Part shown: positions 17,147 through 25,787 of the stretch, piece after piece
How positions within the stretch are numbered: position 1 is the stretch's first letter
How the letters are laid out: every line of letters starts with the position of its first letter
DNA from: JBMOGA01 sp049318625
GTDB taxonomy: Bacteria > Pseudomonadota > Alphaproteobacteria > Rhizobiales > Hyphomicrobiaceae
Length of the DNA stretch: 64,000 nucleotides
Assembly: GCA_049318625.1 (NCBI GenBank)
Contig: JBMOGA010000015.1
Span: 4,035 to 68,034, forward strand
Reading direction: 5' to 3'
Position numbers and translations under genes: made by a program
Notes under the pieces: model-generated
What the model was told of the DNA's origin: nothing
The model's input: the letters and a program-made list of their open reading frames with translations, nothing else
Databases searched by the model: none

Positions 17147-19105
17147 ATGGTTGCTTTCGGCCAGGGCGCCTCGGCTTTCCCTGCAGATCAACAAGACGGA
17201 CAATGGGTCGACGGCCCGAACCACGACACCCGTCGTGCCGTGGCCGGCAGCCTGCTCGACGGCATCCATTTGCCCGCGGATCTGCGGCAGCTGCGGCGGG
17301 CGGACTTGCCGAAACTCGCCGGCGAGTTGCGCACCGCGCTTATTGAAAGCGTGGCCACGACGGGCGGACACCTCGGTTCCGGTCTCGGCGTCGTCGAGTT
17401 GACCGTCGCGCTGCACTACGTGTTCGACACGCCCGACGACAAGTTGATCTGGGATGTCAGCCATCAGTGCTATCCGCACAAGATGTTGACGGGCCGGCGC
17501 GACCAGATGGCCCGGCTGCGCCAGGCCGGCGGCCTGTCCGGATTCACGGCGCGCCACGAAAGCATCTACGATCCGTTCGGCGCCGCGCACAGCTCGACCG
17601 CGATCTCGGCGGCGCTGGGCTTCGCCGTGGCCAGCGACATGGAAGGTGCCAAGCGCAACGTCGTGGCGATCGTCGGCGACGGCGCCGCATCCGGTGGCAT
17701 GGCGTTCGAGGGGTTGAACAACCTCGGTGCGCAGCGCCGCCGCGTCATCGTGATCCTGAACGACAACAACATGTCGATTGCCCCGCCCTCGGGCGCGCTC
17801 GTCTCTCACCTGGGAGCGCTGCGCGCCGCGATGCCGTCCGCCGCGACACGGCACGAGGCCCTGGCGCAGGGCCGCCTGCCGAGCTTTGCAGCGGCACCGA
17901 CCTTGTTCGACCACCTCGGCGTGACTTACGCCGGCCCCTTCGACGGCCACGATGTCGAAGAGATGGTCGCCGTGCTCGAACTGGCGCGTGACCACGACGC
18001 CGGCCCCCTGCTGCTGCACGTGGTGACCGAGAAGGGCCACGGCTATGCGCCGGCCGTCCAATCGGGCGACTGCTATCACGGGGTCGGCAAGTTCGATGCC
18101 GCCACCGGCACCTTGGAGAAGACCCGGAGCAAGGCACCGAGCTACACCAAGGTGTTCTCCGAGGCACTCATTCGTGCAGCCGAACAGGACGACCGGATCG
18201 TCGCCGTCACCGCCGCGATGCCGTCGGGAACGGGGCTCGATGCGTTCGCCAAGCGCTTTGCGGATCGCTGCTTCGACGCTGGTATCGCCGAGCAGCATGC
18301 CGTCACCTTCGCGGCCGGCCTAGCCTGTAGTGGCTTCAAGCCGTTCGCCGCCATCTATTCGACATTTCTGCAGCGCGGCTACGATCAGGTCGTCCACGAC
18401 GTCGCGATCCAGCGCCTGCCGGTCCGCTTCGCCATCGATCGCGCCGGCCTCGTTGGCGCCGATGGGGTGACCCACCAGGGCTCCTACGACGTCACGTATC
18501 TCGGCTGCCTACCGGGGTTCGTATTGATGGCCGCCGCCGACGAGGCGGAGTTGGCACGCATGGTCGCGACCGCTGCCGCTATCGACGACGGCCCTTCGGC
18601 TTTGCGATACCCGCGCGGCGAGGGTGTGGGCGCCGCGATGACCGGCATCGGCCAGCCTCTCGAAATCGGCCGGGGCCGGATCGTCAGGGAAGGCACCCAC
18701 GTCGCGATTCTGTCCTACGGCGCGACGCTCGCCCGGGCTCTGGCCGCCGCGGATCTGCTGACCGAGGCCGGCATAACGGTCACCGTGGCCGACGCGCGGT
18801 TCGCCAAGCCGCTCGACCACGACCTCGTTGCCCGTCTCGTCCGCGAGCATGCGCTGGTCGTGACGCTCGAGGAGGGGGCGATCGGCGGGTTTGCGACCCA
18901 GGTCACCGGATACCTCGCCGGACCCGCGCGCACCGGCATCGACGGCGCGCGGCTTCTCACCATGCACCTGCCCGATCAGTTCATCGAGCACGGCAGTCAG
19001 GGCGAGCAGGAGGTCTGGGCCGGGCTCGATCCGCGTTCGCTCGCCAAGTCCATCGCCGCGGCTTATGGCTGCCAGCGCCGCCATCGGTTGCTCGCGGCTG
19101 AATAA
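17147..19105 (+). CDS. dxs: 1-deoxy-D-xylulose-5-phosphate synthase
   Basis: 652 aa. ThDP-binding and catalytic motifs are clear: HQCYPHKMLTGRR with the conserved His, GDGAASGGMAFEGLNN and DNNMSIAPP. The central Tkt-like pyrimidine domain carries GIAEQHAVTFAAGLA, and the C-terminal transketolase domain starts near residue 530. It makes DXP from pyruvate and glyceraldehyde-3-phosphate, the first step of the MEP pathway. GGGAGG lies 10 nt before the ATG. A dxs copy inside a photosynthesis cluster is known from Rhodobacter and raises isoprenoid flux for phytol and carotenoids. A housekeeping copy may exist elsewhere. Confidence 0.94.
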   Translation: MVAFGQGASAFPADQQDGQWVDGPNHDTRRAVAGSLLDGIHLPADLRQLRRADLPKLAGELRTALIESVATTGGHLGSGLGVVELTVALHYVFDTPDDKLIWDVSHQCYPHKMLTGRRDQMARLRQAGGLSGFTARHESIYDPFGAAHSSTAISAALGFAVASDMEGAKRNVVAIVGDGAASGGMAFEGLNNLGAQRRRVIVILNDNNMSIAPPSGALVSHLGALRAAMPSAATRHEALAQGRLPSFAAAPTLFDHLGVTYAGPFDGHDVEEMVAVLELARDHDAGPLLLHVVTEKGHGYAPAVQSGDCYHGVGKFDAATGTLEKTRSKAPSYTKVFSEALIRAAEQDDRIVAVTAAMPSGTGLDAFAKRFADRCFDAGIAEQHAVTFAAGLACSGFKPFAAIYSTFLQRGYDQVVHDVAIQRLPVRFAIDRAGLVGADGVTHQGSYDVTYLGCLPGFVLMAAADEAELARMVATAAAIDDGPSALRYPRGEGVGAAMTGIGQPLEIGRGRIVREGTHVAILSYGATLARALAAADLLTEAGITVTVADARFAKPLDHDLVARLVREHALVVTLEEGAIGGFATQVTGYLAGPARTGIDGARLLTMHLPDQFIEHGSQGEQEVWAGLDPRSLAKSIAAAYGCQRRHRLLAAE

Positions 19106-19115
19106 CGGTCGGGAC

Positions 19116-19403
19116 TCACCGCCGCCCGTCGCGCAACGCGAGGCCGAGATCGCACGCGTGGGCCATCAGGGCGCCCAGCAGCGCTCCGGCGACCCACGAC
19201 CACGACTGATCGGTGAGGGCGCACCACAACGCGATCATTAGAAAGGCGCCGGAGGCGAGATGCGCGAGCGCCTTGAACAGCGCCGATGCCCCTCCGAGCC
19301 GGTCCTTTCGAACGATCAGCACGACGGCCTCGACCGCGACAATGGCCAGGGCGAACTCGACGATGCGGCCCGTGCGGACGAGCGCGGCGATGGATTCCAG
19401 CAT
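19116..19403 (-). CDS. Small membrane protein downstream of bchP (95 aa)
   Basis: 95 aa with about three hydrophobic segments (roughly residues 13-32, 43-62 and 68-88). I recognise no domain. GAGG lies just before the ATG, and only 11 nt separate it from the bchP stop, so it is the last gene of a bchG-transporter-bchP operon. That placement suggests a role near the late steps of bacteriochlorophyll synthesis or membrane insertion, but nothing in the sequence proves it. It converges with dxs. Confidence 0.65.
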   Translation of the reverse strand: MLESIAALVRTGRIVEFALAIVAVEAVVLIVRKDRLGGASALFKALAHLASGAFLMIALWCALTDQSWSWVAGALLGALMAHACDLGLALRDGRR

Positions 19404-19414
19404 GGAGCCTCAAC

Positions 19415-20614
19415 TCAGCGCGGCGCGACCAGGCCGCACAGATGCGCCACGTCCTTGGCCAGAACCTTCAGGTGGGCCAGAGGATCCCGCCGCACCAGCT
19501 GCTTGTTCATGTACGACTGCCAGGTGAGCCGCTGCACATCCGGATCGCGGCACATCGAGACGAAGCGCTCGCGGCGGCGATCATTGCGGTAGAAGAAGTA
19601 CTGCAGAAGACCGAGCGCGAGGAAGGCGCGGCCGTGCTCCTTCATGAAGCGACGGCGCGCCATCGCCAGCGCGCGACTGTCGCCCGTCGTCAGCAACGCG
19701 TCGACGGCGTCGGCGGCAAGACGGCCACCCAGCATGGCGTAGTAGATGCCTTCGCCCGACGCCGGTGCGACCACTCCGGCGGCATCCCCGGCCAACAGCA
19801 CGTCTCGACCATTGTCCCAACGCTTCAGCGGCTTCAGCGGAATGGGCGCACCTTCGCGCCGCACAGTGGCCGACCCGTCGAGACCGGTCGCACGGCGCAA
19901 CTCGCCGACGGCGCCGCGCAGCGAGAACCCCTTCACCGCACTGCCGACGCCGACGCTGGCGGTCGCGCCGTGGGGAAACACCCAGGCGTAGAAATCCGGT
20001 GACAGATGGCCCTGGTAGTACACGTCGCAGCGCGTGGCGTCGTAGTCCGCCCCGCCGGCCGCCGAGGCGTCGATGATCTCATGATAGGCGAACACGTAGG
20101 GCATCGCCCGCGCCCCCGGCACCGCATCGCGCGCGACGCGCGACAGGGCGCCGTCGGCACCGATGACCGTTCGCGCACGCACCGAACGGGTGACGCCCCG
20201 CGTTCCACCCAGCACGTAGGAGACCACGGCAACGCCGTCGCTGTCGCGCGTCAGGCCGTCATAGGTGCCGGTTGCCCGCACGGCGCCGTAGGTCTCGGCG
20301 CGCGCCCGCAGCCACGCGTCGAAAACGTCGCGATCGACCATCCCCACGAAGCCGCCGTCGACCGGCATGTCGACCTGCGCCGCGCTCGGCGCCACCATGC
20401 GGGCCGAGCGCACCTTGGCGACCAGCAGATGATCGGGGATCTCGAAGTCTTGGATGAGCCGGGGAGGAATGGCGCCGCCGCACGGCTTGATCCGGCCAGC
20501 CTTGTCGAGCAACAGGACCGAGCGGCCCCGCCGCGCGAGATCTGAGGCAGCCGTCGCCCCCGCGGGTCCGCCCCCGACGACAACCGCATCGTACGTCACG
20601 CCGCCTGCGAGCAT
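19415..20614 (-). CDS. bchP: Geranylgeranyl reductase BchP
   Basis: 399 aa FAD-dependent reductase. The N-terminal motif VVVGGGPAGATAASDLA is followed by the second FAD-binding motif DVLLAGDAAGVVAPASGEGI near residue 275. It reduces the geranylgeranyl tail of BChl a (or GGPP) stepwise to phytyl. GGGAGG precedes the ATG. Co-transcription with the upstream PucC-type transporter gene (18-nt gap) and bchG is likely, as in many purple bacteria. Confidence 0.95.
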   Translation of the reverse strand: MLAGGVTYDAVVVGGGPAGATAASDLARRGRSVLLLDKAGRIKPCGGAIPPRLIQDFEIPDHLLVAKVRSARMVAPSAAQVDMPVDGGFVGMVDRDVFDAWLRARAETYGAVRATGTYDGLTRDSDGVAVVSYVLGGTRGVTRSVRARTVIGADGALSRVARDAVPGARAMPYVFAYHEIIDASAAGGADYDATRCDVYYQGHLSPDFYAWVFPHGATASVGVGSAVKGFSLRGAVGELRRATGLDGSATVRREGAPIPLKPLKRWDNGRDVLLAGDAAGVVAPASGEGIYYAMLGGRLAADAVDALLTTGDSRALAMARRRFMKEHGRAFLALGLLQYFFYRNDRRRERFVSMCRDPDVQRLTWQSYMNKQLVRRDPLAHLKVLAKDVAHLCGLVAPR

Positions 20615-20632
20615 CGAGCGCCTCCCTCAAAA

Positions 20633-21988
20633 TCAGACTTCGCTACCGGCCGGCAACAGGCTCTGGCCAAGGTTGGTGAGGCGCGGCTCGGCCCGCACGC
20701 CTCCCGACCTTTGGATCGTCCCGACCCGATGCGCGAGCACCGCGGCCACGACGAACAGTCCCGCTTCGACGACAAAGACGCTGGTATAGCCATGCAGCGT
20801 CGAACCCGTCAGGAGACGTACGATATCGGACGCGCCGGCTCCGGTGACACCACCCAGCCCGAACGCGATCGCCTGTGCGGCGCCCCAGAGCCCCATCCGC
20901 ACGCCTTCCCGTCCCGGGCGGCCCTCGCCAGCCAGCGCCATCATCGATCCAATGGCCGCCACCGCGAATGCGCCGTTCGCAAGGCCGAGGCAGAAGACCA
21001 GCGTTTCGATGGGCCAGCTGGCTGAGCCGTAGCCGCCGGCCACGATGGCGAGCAGCGCGACGGCGGACGCGAGGCAGCCGCCGACCGTCCAGGCCCGCAG
21101 ACTGCCGATCCGCACCCCGCGCAGGCCTGTCGCCAGCAGCGCCACCATCACCATCCCGAGCAGAACCCCGCCGTGCTGCACGCCGGACAGCTTCGTCGAC
21201 TGGCCCGGCGTCAGGCCGAAGACGGTGCCGGCGTAGGGCTCCAGGATCAGGTCCTGAGCGCTGTAGGCGAACATCGAGAGGGCCACGAAGATCGTGAACC
21301 GTCGGGCCTGGGGCTCGTCCCAGACCTCGGCGAGCGCCGTGCGGAACGAGAGCTGGCTCTTCGCAGCCGGGTCGGCAGCGACGGTGCCGTGCCCCTCCAC
21401 ACCCCACACGGCTACGATTGCCAGCGCAAAGGCGGCCACCGAGACGACGGACGTGACCACCACCAGGCGCGTTGTCGAGAATGGATCGAGATGATGGCCC
21501 GCGATCGCGGTCGTCACGATGAAGCCCGCGATCATCATGACCCAGACGATGGTGGCGGCAGCCGCCCGGCGGCCGGGATCGACCCGCTTGGCGAGAAGGA
21601 CGAGCAGCGAGGTGCCGGCTGCACCGACGCCGATGCCGATCAGGGTGAACGCGACCACGGCGAGGGCCACGCCGGCGTGGAACTGGATCTCCATCAGCGC
21701 GGTCGCCACGGCCGCCAGGACGCCGCCCGCAGCCAGCACGCCGATACCGCCGATGATCCAGGGCGTCCGCCGGCCGCCGACATCGGAACCGTGGCCCCAC
21801 CGTGGACGCGTCATCTGAACCGCATAGTGCAGCGCGACCAGCAGGCCGGGCAGCATGGCCGGGAGTGCCAGCTCGACCACCATCACCCGGTTGAGCGTCG
21901 AAGTGGTCAGCACGACCACCGCGCCGAGCGCCGTCTGTACGAGCCCCAGCCGGACAATGCCGAGCCAACCGAGTGTTGCGGCCGTCAT
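20633..21988 (-). CDS. PucC/LhaA-family major facilitator protein between bchG and bchP
   Basis: 451 aa, about twelve predicted membrane helices. Family landmarks are TSTLNRVMVVELALPAMLPG near the N terminus, RTPWIIGG, and SAQDLILEPYAGTVFGLTPG in the middle. The family includes PucC, LhaA and Orf428 of Rhodobacter, which deliver bacteriochlorophyll for light-harvesting complex assembly. The gene starts at an ATGA overlap with the bchG stop and is followed 18 nt later by bchP. A second family member (LhaA) lies at 34.6 kb, so this one probably serves the bchG/bchP end of the pathway. Confidence 0.88.
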   Translation of the reverse strand: MTAATLGWLGIVRLGLVQTALGAVVVLTTSTLNRVMVVELALPAMLPGLLVALHYAVQMTRPRWGHGSDVGGRRTPWIIGGIGVLAAGGVLAAVATALMEIQFHAGVALAVVAFTLIGIGVGAAGTSLLVLLAKRVDPGRRAAAATIVWVMMIAGFIVTTAIAGHHLDPFSTTRLVVVTSVVSVAAFALAIVAVWGVEGHGTVAADPAAKSQLSFRTALAEVWDEPQARRFTIFVALSMFAYSAQDLILEPYAGTVFGLTPGQSTKLSGVQHGGVLLGMVMVALLATGLRGVRIGSLRAWTVGGCLASAVALLAIVAGGYGSASWPIETLVFCLGLANGAFAVAAIGSMMALAGEGRPGREGVRMGLWGAAQAIAFGLGGVTGAGASDIVRLLTGSTLHGYTSVFVVEAGLFVVAAVLAHRVGTIQRSGGVRAEPRLTNLGQSLLPAGSEV

Positions 21989-22899
21989 GGTGTCGTCCCT
22001 CCCAGGCTGCCGGCCGCAAAGGCGCTGATCAGCATGCCGAAGACGTACAGCGTGGTGCCAGTGGCATTGTACCAGGGCGCATGCGCGCGCGGGTCGCCCA
22101 GCAAGCGGCGCATCAGCGCGATCTGCACCAGTAGAAGTGCAACAACTGCCAGCGCGAACCAGCCGCGGTCCCAGCTCGCGAGCAGGGCGACGACGACCGC
22201 CTGCGGCGCCCCCATGACGAGGCAGGCGAGCCACGCGGCGCGGTCGGCACCGAGTTGGACGGGCAGCGAGGCGACACCCATGCGGCGGTCGCCCTCGATC
22301 GCCTTGAAATCATTCAGCGTCATGATGCCGTGCGCGCCGATGCTGTAGAGCACCGCGAGCAAAAGGACCTCGGTGCGCGGCATCGCCCCCGTCATCAGAG
22401 CCGCACCGGTGAACCACGGCAGGCCCTCGTAGCAGCCGGCGACCGCGCTGTTGCCCCACCAGCCGTTGAGCTTGAGCCGCAGTGGCGGGGCGCTGTAGGC
22501 CCACGCGAGCAGGACGCCGACAGCGGCGGCGAGAAAGATCAGCGAACCGAGGACCGCGGCGAAGGCCAGCGAGATCGCCGTGCCCGCCAAGGCGATGTAG
22601 AGACCCCAATGGCCGGGAATGCGGCCGGACGGTATGGGCCGGTTCGGTTCGTTGATGGCGTCGACGTGTCGGTCATACCAGTCGTTGACCGCCTGGCTCG
22701 TGCCGCACACGAGGGGGCCTGCCAGCACGACGCCGGCCACCAGCAACGCCCAATGGCTCGCGAGCGGCACGCCGGCCGAAACCACCCCGCATCCGAACGC
22801 CCACATCGGCGCGAACCAGGTAATCGGTTTGAGAAGTTCGAGAACGGCAGCAGGATCGGGACGGCCGGTCGCCAACTGCCTTGCGCTCATGCCGGCCAT
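21985..22899 (-). CDS. bchG: Bacteriochlorophyll synthase BchG
   Basis: 304 aa polytopic UbiA-type prenyltransferase. The Mg-diphosphate motif is NDWYDRHVDAINEPNRPIPSG (about residues 74-94), and a second motif is NDFKAIEGDRRMG near residue 200. It attaches the geranylgeranyl or phytyl tail to bacteriochlorophyllide a. GGAGGG precedes the ATG at 22899. Upstream, a promoter-like TTGACA-N17-TAGCAT on the minus strand overlaps a perfect PpsR palindrome. First gene of the operon with the PucC-type transporter, bchP and the 95-aa ORF. Confidence 0.95.
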   Translation of the reverse strand: MAGMSARQLATGRPDPAAVLELLKPITWFAPMWAFGCGVVSAGVPLASHWALLVAGVVLAGPLVCGTSQAVNDWYDRHVDAINEPNRPIPSGRIPGHWGLYIALAGTAISLAFAAVLGSLIFLAAAVGVLLAWAYSAPPLRLKLNGWWGNSAVAGCYEGLPWFTGAALMTGAMPRTEVLLLAVLYSIGAHGIMTLNDFKAIEGDRRMGVASLPVQLGADRAAWLACLVMGAPQAVVVALLASWDRGWFALAVVALLLVQIALMRRLLGDPRAHAPWYNATGTTLYVFGMLISAFAAGSLGGTTP

Positions 22900-22957
22900 G
22901 TGAGCCCTCCTCGACCGTCGTCGGGTCGAGAGAAATGCTAAACATGACATTTATGCG

Positions 22958-22975
22958 TGTCAATAAAGACTGACA
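22958..22975. promoter_or_regulatory. Perfect PpsR/CrtJ palindrome in the bchG promoter
   Basis: TGTC at 22958-22961, ten AT-rich bases, then GACA at 22972-22975 is an exact TGTC-N10-GACA site. On the minus strand it covers the -35 element of a sigma70-like promoter (TTGACA at 22963-22958, 17-bp spacer, TAGCAT at 22940-22935) for bchG. Binding of PpsR, encoded next to it, would block this promoter. Confidence 0.85.
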
Positions 22976-23014
22976 CTTTTGTTCGCGCCCGGCGCGGCCG
23001 TCTGCGCGCGTCGG

Positions 23015-24427
23015 CTATTCGACCTCGCTGTCGAGGTCGCCCATCCCGTGCCGCCGCAACTTGACATAGAGGCTTTGACGGCTGAGGCCGAGCATCTCTG
23101 CGGCCGACGCGCGATTGTCGGCGGTCAGCTCGAGCGCCGCCTCGATGCACATCCGCTCGATGATGTCGGTGGTCTCGCGAACCAGATCCTTGAGCGGCAC
23201 CCGGCCGACCAGCTCGGTCAGCTGCTGCATCGAGCGCGGCAGGCCGCGGCTCGGCTTATCGAGGCCGATCGGTTCGCGCTGGGCCCGGCGAATGCTGAGC
23301 CCGATGCACGGCATCGGCCCGTGCGGCACGGTCACCGCCGAGACATCGACGTCGGCCTGGCCGCCATACTCGGCCCGCACGACGGTCAGGAAATGGCGCA
23401 CGGCGCCATGCTCGCGCAGGCTCGCGAACAGGATGTCGGCATCGAGATCGACCCGGCCGAGCCACCGCCCGATGGATTCGCCGCGGACCTGCTCTTCCGC
23501 GGTCAGGCCCACGAGTTCGAGGAATGCCGTATTGGCGGACAACACGCGCCGGTCCTCACCGATCACGACGAGGGCGTCCGGCAGATGTTCCAGGACGCCG
23601 AGCGCGATCGAGCGCGTCGAAACAGCCCCCTCGCTGCTGTCGGCACTCAACGGCGACAGCCGCACCAGGAAATAGGTTTGGGCGTCTTGGCGGAACAGCG
23701 ATGCGGACAGCCGCATTGCACGTTTCGAAAAGGCGGTGGACACCTCGATCTCGTCGGCCCGCGGCGTCGCCCGCACACTGGCGAGCAGGGCCTCGAGGGC
23801 TGCCACACTGCCCGGCGCGACGAGTTCGGCGAGTTGGCGGCCGACGGCCCGGCGCGATCCGTTCGCCAGCATCGTGACAGCCGCAGGATTGGCCTCGACG
23901 ACCTTGAGGGTCGAGGAATCCACGATCATTACGGCCTCTGCGGAAAGCTGGAACAGGGACCGATAGCGGGTTTCGAGCGAACGCAGGCGGGCGTATTCCC
24001 GCTCGAGTTGCTGCTCGGCCCGCACCAGGCGCTCCTGAAGGGCCCCGACAGCTCTGAGATCGCGTCCGATCGCGATGATCCGCCCTTCGAGGCCGAGCCG
24101 TACCGTGCAGTAGCGGACAGGCAGGTCACTACGTCCGGCGATAGGATGGTTGACTTGGCGCCACCGGGCGTGAGCCGAGGTCTCCGCGTCACTGATCAGT
24201 TCTTCGATCTTGGGACGGCTTTCGACGGTGACGGTTTCTGACCATGGCCGCCCGATCCATTCGGAGCAGCCCGCCGCGGCCAGTTCGCCATTGTCGGAAG
24301 CGAGGTCGCGGATGATCCCCTTGCGATCGAGCACCACGGCAATATCCGAACACGCCGTCACCAGCTGAGCCGCCTGTGCCGCGTCAACGCCGCTGAACGT
24401 TTTCTTTGGTGTTCTGAAGTTGATCAC
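23015..24427 (-). CDS. ppsR: PpsR/CrtJ photosynthesis repressor
   Basis: 470 aa. An N-terminal PAS-like domain (about 15-125), a coiled linker, two further PAS domains (about 145-260 and 270-375) and a C-terminal Fis-type helix-turn-helix (about 435-468, ASAAEMLGLSRQSLYVKLRR) give the standard PpsR layout. Cys427, just before the HTH, matches the redox-active Cys of CrtJ/PpsR. It represses bch, crt and puc genes under oxygen. The start is uncertain: GTG at 24427 aligns with the usual N terminus, while a TTG at 24448 adds seven residues. It follows ppaA by 74 bp on the same strand. Confidence 0.92.
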   Translation of the reverse strand: MINFRTPKKTFSGVDAAQAAQLVTACSDIAVVLDRKGIIRDLASDNGELAAAGCSEWIGRPWSETVTVESRPKIEELISDAETSAHARWRQVNHPIAGRSDLPVRYCTVRLGLEGRIIAIGRDLRAVGALQERLVRAEQQLEREYARLRSLETRYRSLFQLSAEAVMIVDSSTLKVVEANPAAVTMLANGSRRAVGRQLAELVAPGSVAALEALLASVRATPRADEIEVSTAFSKRAMRLSASLFRQDAQTYFLVRLSPLSADSSEGAVSTRSIALGVLEHLPDALVVIGEDRRVLSANTAFLELVGLTAEEQVRGESIGRWLGRVDLDADILFASLREHGAVRHFLTVVRAEYGGQADVDVSAVTVPHGPMPCIGLSIRRAQREPIGLDKPSRGLPRSMQQLTELVGRVPLKDLVRETTDIIERMCIEAALELTADNRASAAEMLGLSRQSLYVKLRRHGMGDLDSEVE

Positions 24428-24501
24428 GGCGCCGCAGACAAGGTTCAAGCCTCTGGTGTCGATCTAGCATGGGGCCCAGCTGCCCGGTACCCCGCCCGTA
24501 C

Positions 24502-25476
24502 TCAAGTCGCAGCCCGCTCTTCGCGGCAACGCATGACGAACGCAACCGCTTCCGCCACATCCCGCGCCAGACAATCGGCACCCACGAGGTCGGCTCGGAG
24601 GCTGCCCGACACGGTCGTGACAGCGCCCCCGACGATCACTTTCACACTGTTACGCCGGGACGTGGACCGCACCGTGTCGATAACCGAGACCACGTTTCCT
24701 ATCAAGCTCTCCGAACCAACCGATATGCCCACAAAGTTGTAAGCTTTCTGTCGAACGGCAACTTCGATGTCGCTCAGATCGTCGGCCACCAGAGTGACCA
24801 CATCCAGTCCGGCGCTTCGCAAGCCTTCCGCTGCCATATGCAAGCCGAAGGTATGCTGCTCGCCGGGCGGCGCCGTCATCAGGGCGGACTGCAGGCTCCA
24901 GTCCATGACGTCCTGCGACCCGCGCAGATCGCACACGATCCGCTGCAGGCGTCCGACCGCGACGGTCACCTCGAGGAAGTCGACCTCGTCCTCTTCCCAT
25001 AGCGTGCCGAGTTGACGGGCGGCGGGGGCGAGCAGATCCTGGAAGATGCGATCGAGCGGATAGCCGCGCTCGCGGAGCGCCGTGCAATAGAGAAGTCCCT
25101 CGGCCAGCGTGTCGCCGCGAACGAGTCCAACGAGGTCCGTGATCTGCTTCGCGGTGATGCGCCGGCTCCGCGCCTCGCCGCCGCGCTCACCCGCTGCCGT
25201 CTTGAAACTCGCGGCGGGCACCTCGGGGGCCGGGGCCCCGGACGCCCCGAGCTTGTGCAGCATCATCAGCTGCGGAATGACATTGCCCTCGATCAGCGAT
25301 GTCAGAAATCGCGAGCGCTCGGAGTCGAGGCACTCGGCTTCGCTGCCACCCGCAGGTTCGCTGGCGGGAGTCTGCGACGCGGATTTCCCCCGTTTTGAAA
25401 CGTGTACGCGCCTTTTTTCTGGGGGGCGATCGGGCTGGCAATCGGACATCTCGGTGTGTTGTCTTGGACCTGGCAT
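24502..25476 (-). CDS. ppaA: PpaA/AerR cobalamin-binding antirepressor
   Basis: 324 aa. After a disordered charged N terminus (1-60), a helical B12-cap-like domain (about 105-190, with LGTLWEEDEVDFLEVTVAVG) leads to a Rossmann-like B12-binding domain (about 200-315). His208 in GEQHTFGLH is the probable cobalt ligand, and the C-terminal VKVIVGG and GSLRADLVGAD segments fit the fold. AerR binds hydroxocobalamin in light and alters CrtJ/PpsR DNA binding. AGGAG 7 nt before the ATG at 25476 decides the start. It lies directly upstream of ppsR, as in Rhodobacter aerR-crtJ. Confidence 0.88.
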   Translation of the reverse strand: MPGPRQHTEMSDCQPDRPPEKRRVHVSKRGKSASQTPASEPAGGSEAECLDSERSRFLTSLIEGNVIPQLMMLHKLGASGAPAPEVPAASFKTAAGERGGEARSRRITAKQITDLVGLVRGDTLAEGLLYCTALRERGYPLDRIFQDLLAPAARQLGTLWEEDEVDFLEVTVAVGRLQRIVCDLRGSQDVMDWSLQSALMTAPPGEQHTFGLHMAAEGLRSAGLDVVTLVADDLSDIEVAVRQKAYNFVGISVGSESLIGNVVSVIDTVRSTSRRNSVKVIVGGAVTTVSGSLRADLVGADCLARDVAEAVAFVMRCREERAAT

Positions 25477-25508
25477 CGGCTGACTCCTGCCGGCAAGAAA
25501 CCCCAACT

Positions 25509-25529
25509 AATCAGCTGAAACAGCTGATT
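25509..25529. promoter_or_regulatory. 21-bp perfect palindrome upstream of ppaA
   Basis: AATCAGCTG-AAA-CAGCTGATT has 9-bp arms around a 3-bp centre and ends 32 bp before the ppaA ATG. As DNA it could be an operator for a homodimeric regulator. As RNA in the ppaA leader it would form a hairpin close to the ribosome-binding site. It matches neither the PpsR nor the FNR consensus. Confidence 0.55.
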
Positions 25530-25694
25530 TTCCACGATGCACCATTGCTCATCCCGCCAGGAATTGCCTGCATTGATTGCAGTGCTTGTCTCGTACTTAA
25601 CCACGCCAACCGCAGACACGCCAGCCAGGAAAAGTAGAGCCCGAGGGTCGAGAGCATCAGAGCGTTCTTGTTCACGGTTGTAAAGAAAAAACGA

Positions 25695-25712
25695 CGTCAA
25701 GTTTAGTTGACA
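25695..25712. promoter_or_regulatory. PpsR-like palindrome upstream of bchF
   Basis: CGTC-N10-GACA matches the PpsR consensus at seven of eight defined bases, with an AT-rich 10-bp centre. It lies about 75 bp before the bchF ATG, the first gene of the long bchF-to-hemA operon, so it would control most bacteriochlorophyll and puh genes at once. Confidence 0.65.
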
Positions 25713-25787
25713 GGTTCGAAACCCCAGCCTTACACTTCGTCATCGGTCCTGGACCGGCCAGCCCCTGCTGAGGCGAGACGTGAAGTG

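Larger units (their letters stand above)
25477..25787. other. Intergenic control region between ppaA and bchF (311 bp)
   Basis: This divergent region is clearly richer in A+T than its surroundings. It holds a 21-bp perfect palindrome at 25509-25529 on the ppaA side, a one-mismatch PpsR site at 25695-25712 on the bchF side, and the bchF leader. Short in-frame extensions of bchF into it start with TTG and overlap the PpsR site, so they are unlikely to be translated. I see no small gene in it. Confidence 0.7.
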
